From positions 1-16,028 of the forward strand of contig CAKPAB010000029.1 of NCBI GenBank assembly GCA_934132805.1: DNA of 16,028 bases, written 5' to 3'. The translations under genes were made by a program, and so were the position numbers. Below are positions 6,000-12,965 of the stretch, in pieces. The notes beneath the pieces were generated by a model. The model was not told where the DNA came from, searched no databases, and saw nothing but the letters and a program-made list of their open reading frames with translations. Every line of letters begins with the position of its first letter. Positions within the stretch are counted from its first letter, which is position 1. Source of the DNA: an uncultured Clostridia bacterium. Lineage in GTDB: Bacteria; Bacillota; Clostridia; TANB77; CAG-508.

Positions 6000-7232
6000 A
6001 TGGAATTAGGAATATATGTGCATATACCTTTTTGTGTTAAAAAATGCGATTATTGTGATTTTATATCATATTCGAATTGTTTTGATATGCAAACAAAATA
6101 TGTTCAAAAATTATTAGAAGAAATAGAAGAAAACAAAGAACTATTAAAAAATAATTTTATAAGTACTATTTATATTGGAGGAGGGACTCCGTCAGCAATA
6201 AAGCCGGAACTTATAAAAAAGATTTTGGATAAAATTTGTGAAGTCGCAGGAATTCAAAAAAAAGATGAAATGTATATAAATGTAGATAACTTAGAAAATG
6301 AAAAAACAGATAAAATATGTAAAAAAACAAAAGTTGAAATTACAATAGAAGTAAATCCAGGAACTACAACAAAAAATAATTTACAAATGTATAGAAAATA
6401 TGGAATAAATAGATTGAGTATAGGACTTCAGAGTACAGATGATACTGTTTTAAAAAGAATAGGCAGAATTCATAATTATGCTCAATTTTTAGAAACATAT
6501 GAATGGGCAAAAGAGGCAAGATTTGAAAATATAAATGTAGATTTAATGATTGGCCTTCCTGGACAAGATATTAAAACTTTAAAAAGCAATTTGGAAAATG
6601 TGGTCAATTTGAAACCAACACCGAAGCATATATCTGTGTACTCTTTGATAGTAGAAGAAGGTACCAAAATAGAACAAAAAATTGATGCTGGGGAATTAAG
6701 TTTACCAGATGATGAAGAGGAAAGAAGACAGTACCATTATATGAAGAATTTCCTAGAATTGAACGGCTATAAACACTATGAAATATCAAACTTTGCAAAG
6801 CCAGGATTTGAATCAAAACACAATATGAATTGTTGGAAACAAAAGCAATATATAGGATTTGGAGTTGCAGCACATTCATATATAAATGGTGTTAGGTATG
6901 CAAATACTTCTAATTTGGAAGAATATTTGAATGTTAATGATAATGAAAGTGATTTAAAAGACGGAAAAAACTTTAACACTATAAAAATTATTGAAGAAAC
7001 TCAAAATAAATTAGATATGGAAAAGGAATATATGATGCTAGGCTTAAGAACATTGGATGGTATTAGTATATCTGAATTTGAGCAAAAATTTGGAGAAAAT
7101 CCAATTTATTTGTTTAGAAACCAGTTGCAGAAATTGGTTGAAAAAGATTTACTTGAGGTTGATTTGGATGATATAAAGTTAACTACCAAAGGGTTAGATT
7201 TTGCCAATTTGGTTTGGGAAGAATTTGTATAG
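6000..7232 (+). CDS. hemW: HemW-type radical SAM protein (heme chaperone family)
   Basis: Radical-SAM protein related to oxygen-independent coproporphyrinogen oxidase. HemW binds heme and delivers it to client proteins rather than oxidising coproporphyrinogen. Seen: ELGIYVHIPFC with the cluster-binding C12-X3-C16-X2-C19, followed by Asp-Phe, where true HemN has a further Cys; GGGTPS (60-65); EVNPGTT (117-123); GLQS (142-145); and a C-terminal HemN_C-like domain (YMMLGLRTLDGI). ATG 6000 is preferred over ATG 5982 because AAGGAAG lies six bases upstream and the start matches the family. The 410 residues exceed the usual figure of about 380, mainly from an extra charged segment at about 83-112 between the GGGTPS and EVNPG blocks. 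A REP-like palindrome begins four bases after the stop. No other heme genes are visible. Confidence 0.92.
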   Translation: MELGIYVHIPFCVKKCDYCDFISYSNCFDMQTKYVQKLLEEIEENKELLKNNFISTIYIGGGTPSAIKPELIKKILDKICEVAGIQKKDEMYINVDNLENEKTDKICKKTKVEITIEVNPGTTTKNNLQMYRKYGINRLSIGLQSTDDTVLKRIGRIHNYAQFLETYEWAKEARFENINVDLMIGLPGQDIKTLKSNLENVVNLKPTPKHISVYSLIVEEGTKIEQKIDAGELSLPDDEEERRQYHYMKNFLELNGYKHYEISNFAKPGFESKHNMNCWKQKQYIGFGVAAHSYINGVRYANTSNLEEYLNVNDNESDLKDGKNFNTIKIIEETQNKLDMEKEYMMLGLRTLDGISISEFEQKFGENPIYLFRNQLQKLVEKDLLEVDLDDIKLTTKGLDFANLVWEEFV

Positions 7233-7235
7233 AGA

Positions 7236-7315
7236 GTTGTCAAAGGGGACGGGGGATTTTGACAACTAAAATATAAAAATAAAAGTTGTCAAAAAACCCC
7301 GTCCCTTTTGACAAG
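7236..7315. repeat. Pair of REP-like palindromes between hemW and rlmN
   Basis: Two 31-base units (7236-7266 and 7285-7315) lie in inverted orientation around an 18-base A/T spacer. Each is itself bounded by TTGTCAAA and TTTTGACAA. The first contains GGGGACGGGG and the second its near complement CCCCGTCCC. The whole can form one long hairpin or two small ones. The G/C core stands out against its AT-rich surroundings. This resembles REP/BIME elements mobilised by IS200-like REP-associated transposases; none is encoded here. It occupies most of the gap between hemW and rlmN and may terminate, attenuate or process the cotranscript, although no T run follows it. Confidence 0.8.
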
Positions 7316-7329
7316 AAGAAAGGGAAAAA

Positions 7330-8358
7330 ATGAAAAATATAAAAGATTATGATTTGGAAGATTTAAAAAAAGAGCTAGTAGAAATAGGAGAGAAACCATT
7401 TAGAGCAGAACAGATATTTAAATGGCTATATCAAGAAAAAGTAAAAGAATTTGATGAAATGACGAATTTATCTTTGGTGCTAAGAGAAAAATTAAAAGAA
7501 AATTATACGATTTGTAATTATAAAATATTAAGAAAGCAAGAGTCAAAAGACGGAACAATTAAATATTTATTTGATGTACTAGATGGCAATGCAATAGAAA
7601 CAGTATTAATGAGTTATCATCATGGATATAGTATATGTGTTTCATCACAAATTGGATGTAAAATGGGATGTAAGTTTTGTGCATCAACAGGAATTAATTT
7701 TGTAAGGAGTTTAACATCTGGTGAAATTGTTGAACAAATTTTGGCAGTAGAACAAGATACAGGTGTTAGAATTTCTAATGTTGTGTTTATGGGGATAGGT
7801 GAGCCGCTAAATAACTATACAAATGTTGTAAATGCAATTAGAATTATAAATAATCAAAAAGGATTAAATATTGGTGCACGTCATATAAGTGTTTCTACAA
7901 GTGGTTTAGTCCCTGGTATTTATAGATTAGCAAATGAAAATATTCAATGTACTTTGTCTATTTCACTTCATGCGACAAATAATGAAAAAAGAAGTAGTAT
8001 GATGCCTGTAAATAATGCTTTCCCAATTGAAGAGTTGATGCAAGCATGCAAAGATTATATTGCAAAGACTAACAGAAGAATTTCTTTTGAGTATGCATTG
8101 GCAAAAGATAATAATGATAATCTTGAGGATGCCAAGGAATTGGTTAAATTGTTGCATGGTATGTTATGCCACGTTAATTTGATTCCTATTAATAAAATCG
8201 AAAATGGTGCTTATTCTAAGTCTTCTAATGAAAATATTATGAGATTTAGAGATTATTTGAATGACCATGGTATTGTTGCTACTATTAGACGAGAACTTGG
8301 ATCTGATATTGATGCTGCATGTGGACAGTTAAGAAGGAAAAATTTGAAGGAAAATTAA
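7330..8358 (+). CDS. rlmN: Dual-specificity 23S rRNA/tRNA adenine-C2 methyltransferase
   Basis: Radical-SAM enzyme that adds a methyl group to C2 of A2503 in 23S rRNA and of A37 in some tRNAs. The 342 residues include the cluster motif C110-X3-C114-X2-C117 (GCKMGCKFCAST). The two extra cysteines of the RlmN mechanism are present: C103 (seven residues before the cluster motif, as in E. coli) and C331 in DAACGQLRRK. GIGEPLNNY (155-163) and SISLHA (210-215) are typical. RlmN rather than the resistance enzyme Cfr is supported by length and chromosomal context, though the two are related and share these cysteines. The ribosome site GAAAGGG precedes ATG 7330. It probably belongs to the transcription unit starting at prmC, but the palindrome pair before it could change its expression. 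Confidence 0.95.
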   Translation: MKNIKDYDLEDLKKELVEIGEKPFRAEQIFKWLYQEKVKEFDEMTNLSLVLREKLKENYTICNYKILRKQESKDGTIKYLFDVLDGNAIETVLMSYHHGYSICVSSQIGCKMGCKFCASTGINFVRSLTSGEIVEQILAVEQDTGVRISNVVFMGIGEPLNNYTNVVNAIRIINNQKGLNIGARHISVSTSGLVPGIYRLANENIQCTLSISLHATNNEKRSSMMPVNNAFPIEELMQACKDYIAKTNRRISFEYALAKDNNDNLEDAKELVKLLHGMLCHVNLIPINKIENGAYSKSSNENIMRFRDYLNDHGIVATIRRELGSDIDAACGQLRRKNLKEN

Positions 8359-8406
8359 GTTCGGAAATAGGAGACGGGTTTCTAATCTTGAAATTTTTAA
8401 ATATAT

Positions 8407-8446
8407 AAAAATGGAATTGAAGACTGCCTCCAATTCCAAAATTTTT
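8407..8446. terminator. Bidirectional terminator between rlmN and spoIVA
   Basis: An 8-bp stem, TGGAATTG (8412-8419) with CAATTCCA (8431-8438), around an 11-base loop. For the minus strand a T run (complement of 8407-8411) follows the stem directly. For the plus strand AAA and then five T (8442-8446) follow. A second copy of CTCCAATTCC lies at 8465-8474 and could pair in place of the first on the spoIVA transcript. Confidence 0.7.
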
Positions 8447-8482
8447 CTATAGTGAAGAGATTATCTCCAATTCCCGATTTTT

Positions 8483-9961
8483 TTATAGTATAATACAAAT
8501 CAGTCCTCCTGAGCCTTCATTAACAATACGTTCCAAAGTTTCTTGAAGTTTCATTTGAGCATCTTCTGGCATTTTAGAAAGTTTAGTTTGTAAGCCTTCA
8601 TTAACAAGTTCGTGTAAACTCTTGCCAAAAATATTTGATTCCCAAATTTGTTTAGGATCGTTTTCAAAACCAGAAAGTAAATAATTTACTAATTCTTCAG
8701 ATTGTTTTTCAGATCCTACAATAGGTGAAACTTCAGTAGTTACATTTGTTTTTATCATATGGATACTAGGAGCGGTTGCTTTTAATTTAACGCCAAATCT
8801 AGAGCCCTGTTTAACCATTTCTGGTTCCGCTAAAACTAAATCGTCAATTGAAGGTGTAACAATTCCATAACCTTTTGCGTTGACTTCTTCCAAGGCATAT
8901 GCGATTTTATCATATTTTTTCTTGGCAGAAGAAAGGTCTGTAATAATTCCAAATAGATCACCTTCATTTTCAACATTGACACCAGTAATTTCTGATAAAA
9001 CTTTATAAAATAAATCTTCTTTTACATCAATTTGAATTTTGACATTTCCAGAGCCAAGTTCAATATTAGTAATTGTAGTTCTAGAAATTATTTCTGTTTG
9101 ACTTATTTTTTGAGTGCAACTTGAAATATCTTTTAGAACATTTACATCATTAAATGCATCTTTAATTTCATTAAATAGTTGAGTTTTTATAGGATGATTA
9201 AAGTTTAACCCATCGACCCAACGTGGTAATTTTATAGCGATTTTTTGTGCAGGAAATTCGTATAAAATTTTAGAGAACATTGTGTTTATGTCGTTTATAC
9301 TTAAGTTTGCACAGTTTATTGGCATTACACTTGTATTATATTTGTCAGTTAATTTTTGAGCTAATTCTTGAGTATAGTCAGATGATGGCGTTTCGGAGTT
9401 AAGTAAAATTATGAATGGTTTATTTAAAGCCTTTAATTCAGAAACTACACGCTCTTCAGCCTTTATATAATCTTCTCTTGGTATATCGGTAACAGTTCCA
9501 TCGGTTGTAACTAAAATGCCAATTGTTGAATGTTCTTCAATTACTTTTTTAGTGCCAATTTCAGCAGCTGTTTCAAATGGAATTTCTTCATCAGACCAAG
9601 GAGTTTTAACCATTCTAGGCATGTCGTCTTCTAGATAACCAATAGCATTATCTACTAAATATCCAACACAATCGACCAAACGAGTTTTGAATTTTAAATT
9701 ATCATCTAATGTAATTTCAATAGCCTCATTTGGAACAAATTTAGGCTCAGTTGTCATTATAGTTCTGCCACCGGCACTTTGAGGCAATTCATCTTTTGCT
9801 CTTTCTTTTTTGTATTCATTATCAATATTTGGAATTACAAGTAAATCCATAAAATTTTTAATAAATGTAGATTTACCAGTACGAACAGGACCTACAACTC
9901 CAACATAAATGTCTCCATCAGTTCTTTTTGCTATGTCCTGATATAAATTTGAACTTTCCAT
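8483..9961 (-). CDS. spoIVA: Spore coat basement-layer ATPase SpoIVA
   Basis: Cytoskeleton-like ATPase that polymerises on the outer forespore membrane in the mother cell and anchors the spore coat. At 492 residues it matches Bacillus SpoIVA in length. Residues 1-45 (LYQDIAKRTDGDIYVGVVGP then VRTGKSTFIKNFM) carry the Walker A Lys30 at the same position. Then come DELPQSAGGRTIMTTEPKFV, the switch-like RLVDCVGY, TPW, AAEIGTKKVIEEHSTIG and ITEEFSPI-like middle-domain elements, and the conserved C-terminus NEGSGGLI(C/A)IIL used for localisation. The penultimate region has Cys where Bacillus has Ala. ATG has AAAGGGAGGT with good spacing. A SigE-like promoter candidate lies at 10030-10060. The gene diverges from the nucleotidyltransferase gene and converges on rlmN. 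It is strong evidence for an endospore former. Confidence 0.97.
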   Translation of the reverse strand: MESSNLYQDIAKRTDGDIYVGVVGPVRTGKSTFIKNFMDLLVIPNIDNEYKKERAKDELPQSAGGRTIMTTEPKFVPNEAIEITLDDNLKFKTRLVDCVGYLVDNAIGYLEDDMPRMVKTPWSDEEIPFETAAEIGTKKVIEEHSTIGILVTTDGTVTDIPREDYIKAEERVVSELKALNKPFIILLNSETPSSDYTQELAQKLTDKYNTSVMPINCANLSINDINTMFSKILYEFPAQKIAIKLPRWVDGLNFNHPIKTQLFNEIKDAFNDVNVLKDISSCTQKISQTEIISRTTITNIELGSGNVKIQIDVKEDLFYKVLSEITGVNVENEGDLFGIITDLSSAKKKYDKIAYALEEVNAKGYGIVTPSIDDLVLAEPEMVKQGSRFGVKLKATAPSIHMIKTNVTTEVSPIVGSEKQSEELVNYLLSGFENDPKQIWESNIFGKSLHELVNEGLQTKLSKMPEDAQMKLQETLERIVNEGSGGLICIIL

Positions 9962-10029
9962 CTATATACCTCCCTTTAAAATTTACAATGTTAATTCAAT
10001 TTAAATGTTTGTACCACATAACTTTAATT

Positions 10030-10060
10030 AATGTATATTGTGAATTTTAAAAGGATATGA
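10030..10060 (-). promoter_or_regulatory. Possible SigE-type promoter of spoIVA
   Basis: On the minus strand, TCATATC (10054-10060), 16 bases, then TATACATT (10030-10037), which matches seven of eight positions of CATACAnT. The -35 matches TCATATT except at the last base. The spacing is one to two bases longer than usual. The leader would be about 60 bases. Confidence 0.45.
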
Positions 10061-10078
10061 CAAGTTTTGAAAAAAAGT

Positions 10079-10160
10079 TTGCAAAAATCAATAGCTTGTG
10101 ATAAAATGACAAAAGTAATTGCAATAGTAATTGAAATTAACAAAATAATTGAAATAGAAT
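10079..10160 (+). promoter_or_regulatory. Two candidate SigA promoters of the UDPGP gene and AATTGnAAT repeats
   Basis: The upstream promoter is TTGCAA (10079-10084), 17 bases, TAAAAT (10102-10107). The downstream one is TTGAAA (10131-10136), 18 bases, TAGAAT (10155-10160). Three copies of AATTG(C/A)AAT occur at 10117-10125, 10129-10137 and 10147-10155, two of them within the downstream promoter. They could be regulator sites or only AT-rich chance. Confidence 0.5.
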
Positions 10161-10218
10161 AAAATATACTAAAAAAGTAACTTGAGTATCGAAAGATAAT
10201 CAAGAAAAGGAGAAGACT

Positions 10219-11463
10219 ATGGATAAAAATGAAGAAATAATAAAAACATTAAAAGAATATAATCAAGAACATATTATAAATTTATTAAATAGATTAGATG
10301 ATAAACAAAAGGAAGATTTAATTGAACAACTAAAAACTATAGATTTTCATCAAATTTCAGAATTATATGAAAATACAAAAAAAGAAATAGAATTCAAAGA
10401 AAATAAAATTGAGTCAATACCATATTTAGATAAAGAAAAACTAACAAAAAATGAAAAAGACACATTTGATAGTTTAGGAGAAAAAGAAATTGTTAGTGGA
10501 CATTATGCAGTTGTTACAATGGCTGGAGGTCAAGGAACAAGGCTTGGACATACAGGACCTAAAGGAACATTTAAATTAGATGTTTATGGTAAAGGAAAAT
10601 ATCTATTTGAAATTTTAGCAGAAAACTTAAAAGAAGCAAATAAAAAGTATAATACAATTATACCATGGTACATAATGACAAGTAGAGAAAATAATAATCA
10701 AACTTTAGAATTTTTAGAAAAAAATAATTATTTTGGATATGATAAAAAAAGTGTAATGCTATTTGAACAAGGTGAGTTACCTTTAGTTGATACAGAAGGA
10801 AAGATGCTGATTGGAAAAGATATGAGAGTAAAAGAAGCATCAGATGGAAATGGTGGACTATTTGCTTCACTTAGAAGAACTGGTATGCTTTCAGATATGA
10901 AAGAAAGAGGTATAAAATGGGTATTTATTGGAAGTATAGACAATGCTCTTTTAAAAATGGCAGATGTTACATTGCTTGGAATGGCTATTGAAAAAAATGC
11001 ACAAATTGCTTCAAAGTCTGTTGCTAAGGCTAATCCACATGAAAAGGTTGGAGTATTTTGCAAAATGAATGGTCATCCAAAAGTTATAGAATATTCAGAA
11101 TTACCAGAGAAAATGGCTGAAGAAGTTGATAATAATGGAGAATTGAAATTTGGGGAATCTCATATTATGTGCAATTTGTTTACAATTGATGCTATTGAAA
11201 AAATAAGTAAGGAGCCATTAATTTATCATTGTGCTTTTAAAAAGAATTCTTATATTGATGAAAATGGTAAAGAGGTTATTCCTACAGAGCCAAATTCTTA
11301 TAAGTTTGAGGCTTTCATTTTTGATAGTTTTGAGTTATTTGATAATATTGCAATTCTTAGAGGAAAAAGGGAAGATGATTTTGCTCCTGTTAAAAATAAG
11401 GAGGGAGTAGATAGTCCAAAAACTGCTAAGGAATTGTATGAGAAATATTGGGAGAGAAATTAA
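10219..11463 (+). CDS. UDPGP-family uridylyltransferase (UDP-sugar pyrophosphorylase)
   Basis: Makes a UDP-sugar and pyrophosphate from UTP and a sugar 1-phosphate, supplying glycans of the envelope. The 414-residue product belongs to the eukaryote-like UDPGP / UDP-N-acetylglucosamine pyrophosphorylase family, not the GalU family. The nucleotide loop MAGGQGTRLGHTGPKGT is at 101-117. Other family blocks are WYIMTSRENN, the FEQGELPLVD segment and GNGGLFASLR, with FIGSIDNALLKMAD at the position of the usual VDN-L motif. KVGVFCKMNGHPKVIEYSEL resembles the sugar-binding block of UAP enzymes. The sugar (GlcNAc-1-P, GalNAc-1-P or Glc-1-P) cannot be told from sequence. The first 80 residues are a charged helical extension. 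AAGGAG lies seven bases before ATG. It stands alone, between its own promoters and a terminator. Confidence 0.88.
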   Translation: MDKNEEIIKTLKEYNQEHIINLLNRLDDKQKEDLIEQLKTIDFHQISELYENTKKEIEFKENKIESIPYLDKEKLTKNEKDTFDSLGEKEIVSGHYAVVTMAGGQGTRLGHTGPKGTFKLDVYGKGKYLFEILAENLKEANKKYNTIIPWYIMTSRENNNQTLEFLEKNNYFGYDKKSVMLFEQGELPLVDTEGKMLIGKDMRVKEASDGNGGLFASLRRTGMLSDMKERGIKWVFIGSIDNALLKMADVTLLGMAIEKNAQIASKSVAKANPHEKVGVFCKMNGHPKVIEYSELPEKMAEEVDNNGELKFGESHIMCNLFTIDAIEKISKEPLIYHCAFKKNSYIDENGKEVIPTEPNSYKFEAFIFDSFELFDNIAILRGKREDDFAPVKNKEGVDSPKTAKELYEKYWERN

Positions 11464-11470
11464 AAGATAA

Positions 11471-11504
11471 AAAAGCAATCAAAATTTTTATTGATTGCTT
11501 TTTT
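11471..11504. terminator. Bidirectional terminator between the UDPGP gene and the small membrane protein gene
   Basis: A perfect 12-bp stem, AAAAGCAATCAA (11471-11482) with TTGATTGCTTTT (11491-11502), and an 8-base loop. Because the stem ends in A4/T4, both strands have a T run of six beyond GC. Confidence 0.88.
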
Positions 11505-11509
11505 AAAAT

Positions 11510-11881
11510 TTACATACTTTGGTTTCCAGGCAAGAAATAATCAATAACACCATAAATCAAAGCACCAATTATAGCGGCAATCCATGAAATAGAGTAACCA
11601 GCTACAAAAAATTGAGTAACATATAAAGTAATTGCAGCTAATGCAAAACCGACGAAGCCTTTACCAAATGGGCTTGCATGTAAGCCTGTAAATTTTGTAA
11701 CTAAGTAATCTATTACTGTTAAAACAACAGCAGCTATAATTAAAGTCCAAATATTATTAATTGAAAAACCAGGTGTAAAAAATGCAGTAATACCTAGAAC
11801 AACAGCAGCGGCAATTAATCTACCAATTATTTGCCAAACTGTGGAAGTACCATTTTCACTTCTTGTTTGTGAATTTGACAT
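11510..11881 (-). CDS. Small four-helix membrane protein, YvlD/phage-holin-IV superfamily
   Basis: The 123-residue product has a polar N-terminus and four predicted membrane helices at about 18-36, 43-62, 74-93 and 98-116. Short glycine/proline turns separate them (FFTPGFSINNIW, VAGYSISW), and it ends FLPGNQSM. The repeated pattern of VIDYLV and VIDYFLP at the ends of helices 2 and 4 suggests an internal duplication. This fits the mycobacterial-type four-TM holin superfamily that includes Bacillus YvlD. Such proteins are chromosomal and not evidence of a phage. The biochemical role is unknown; YvlD relatives are associated with envelope stress. AAGGAGGT lies about seven bases before ATG. A 17-base palindrome between its candidate promoter boxes suggests repressor control. 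Confidence 0.82.
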   Translation of the reverse strand: MSNSQTRSENGTSTVWQIIGRLIAAAVVLGITAFFTPGFSINNIWTLIIAAVVLTVIDYLVTKFTGLHASPFGKGFVGFALAAITLYVTQFFVAGYSISWIAAIIGALIYGVIDYFLPGNQSM

Positions 11882-11906
11882 ATAGAAGACCTCCTTAAAT
11901 TTTTAA

Positions 11907-11934
11907 TTTATGCAAATTAGATTTGCAATTTCAA
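11907..11934 (-). promoter_or_regulatory. Candidate promoter of the small membrane protein gene with a palindromic operator in its spacer
   Basis: On the minus strand, TTGAAA (11929-11934), 16 bases, CATAAA (11907-11912). The spacer is filled by a perfect palindrome, TGCAAAT-TAG-ATTTGCA on the plus strand (11911-11927). The start would be near 11900, just ahead of the ribosome site. The promoter match is moderate; the palindrome is exact. Confidence 0.45.
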
Positions 11935-12027
11935 GGCTCTAATTTTATTATTCACTAAATTTTAAATAATATTCAAAAATATAAGTATAAAAAAGTTAAT
12001 TTTTGTAAAAAATAAAATAAAAAAGTT

Positions 12028-12212
12028 TTACAGTTCATAATTTATATAACATTTGATAATATATTGTTTTTTATACCTTGGTGTCGCAATCTTCAATTTA
12101 AAAAAAATAAAGGAAGATTGCTCCAAATCGCACTCACTAATGTTCGTTTGGTCGCTTACGCGGTATTACAAAACAATATATTATCAAATGTTATATAAGC
12201 TGTGAGTTGTAA
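12028..12212. repeat. Long inverted-repeat element, MITE-like, no coding capacity
   Basis: Arms of 43 bases (12028-12070 and 12170-12212) enclose a 99-base centre. The inner 29 bases of each arm (12042-12070, 12170-12198) are perfectly complementary. The outer 14 have nine normal pairs, four differences and one A/C mismatch, and all four differences are G-U compatible when read as plus-strand RNA. The centre contains a 9-bp hairpin, GCAATCTTC (12086-12094) with GAAGATTGC (12113-12121), and a relatively GC-rich part near 12128-12163 that includes CGCTTACGCGG. AAAAAAGT occurs on both outer sides, a possible target duplication but in A-rich sequence. It fills the gap of about 350 bases (11882-12236) between the YvlD-like and DUF421 genes; the rest of the gap is AT-rich with the promoter and operator noted above. 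Confidence 0.75.
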
Positions 12213-12236
12213 CAAAAAAGTGTTTGAGGTGGGTAA

Positions 12237-12914
12237 ATGTTAATTACTTTTTTTAGAGCAATAATATTATACATATTTGTATTAATTGTAATGAGACTAA
12301 TGGGAAAGAGGGAAATAGGTCAATTGCAACCATTTGAACTTGCTATTTCTATAATGATAGCAGACTTAGCAACAATTCCAATGAGTGATACGGGTGTGCC
12401 AATTTTTAATGGCTTAATTCCAATTTTAGGACTTTTAGTTATGCATTTGTGTATATCAGTTTTAAATTTGAAAAGCATAAAAGCAAGAGAAATAATTTGT
12501 GGAAAGCCTACAATTTTAATATATAGAGGAAAAATTGATGAAAAAGCTTTAAAAAAAGAAAGATTTACAGTTAATGAATTAGAAGAAAGGCTAAGGGGAA
12601 ATAACATTGTGAATTTGGGCGATGTGGAATATGCAATATTGGAAACAAGTGGACAGGTTACAGTAATTCAAAAACCTGAGAAAAGAACAACTATCCCAGA
12701 AGATTTTAATATAGTTCCTGAATATGAGGGAATTCCATATGATTTAGTAGTTGATGGAAAAGTAATGAATAAAAACTTACAGTTGATTGGTAAAAATTAT
12801 AATTGGCTAAAAAAACAGACAGAAAAATTTAATATGCAACCAGAAGAAGCTTTAGTTGTTACTTATGATGGCAAAGGGCAAATATTTTGCCAAAAAAAAG
12901 AAAAAAAGAGTTAA
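12237..12914 (+). CDS. DUF421 (YetF-like) membrane protein
   Basis: The 225-residue product has three N-terminal membrane helices (about 3-20, 33-50 and 56-76) and a soluble C-terminal half. The family signature is clear: RLMGKREIGQLQPFELAISI at 20-39, followed by MIADLATIPMSD. The C-terminal part has the usual GKPTILIYRGKID and VEYAILETSGQVTVIQK blocks. The molecular function of DUF421 proteins is unknown. Several Bacillus members are made during sporulation, and 2Duf/YetF-type proteins affect spore resistance, so a spore-membrane role is possible here but only inferred. GAGGTGGG precedes ATG. It is followed after 51 bases by the DUF4363 gene, a common pair in clostridia. The inverted-repeat element ends 24 bases upstream of its start, so the promoter must lie in or overlap that element. 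Confidence 0.9.
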   Translation: MLITFFRAIILYIFVLIVMRLMGKREIGQLQPFELAISIMIADLATIPMSDTGVPIFNGLIPILGLLVMHLCISVLNLKSIKAREIICGKPTILIYRGKIDEKALKKERFTVNELEERLRGNNIVNLGDVEYAILETSGQVTVIQKPEKRTTIPEDFNIVPEYEGIPYDLVVDGKVMNKNLQLIGKNYNWLKKQTEKFNMQPEEALVVTYDGKGQIFCQKKEKKS

Positions 12915-12965
12915 TAGAGCATATGTGTAGGGTAAACAAAAATTTGAGTAAAAGGAGATAAGTAA

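Noticed and set aside
6000..7232. True coproporphyrinogen III dehydrogenase (HemN)
   Set aside because: The residue region after the third cluster cysteine is Asp-Phe and not the additional Cys of HemN, and no heme pathway genes are adjacent.
7236..7315. CRISPR repeat pair
   Set aside because: Only two units, in inverted rather than direct orientation, with an 18-base A/T spacer and no cas genes.
7330..8358. Cfr-type antibiotic resistance methyltransferase
   Set aside because: Shares the cysteine pattern with RlmN, but the sequence blocks, length and core chromosomal context are those of RlmN.
8428..8474. Direct repeat CTCCAATTCC (8428-8437 and 8465-8474) as an attachment site
   Set aside because: Only 10 bases, within and beside a terminator hairpin, with no integrase; more simply a local duplication of a terminator arm.
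11510..11881. Phage holin and prophage remnant
   Set aside because: The superfamily name contains holin, but no endolysin, portal, capsid or integrase genes are nearby and such four-TM proteins are ordinary chromosomal genes.
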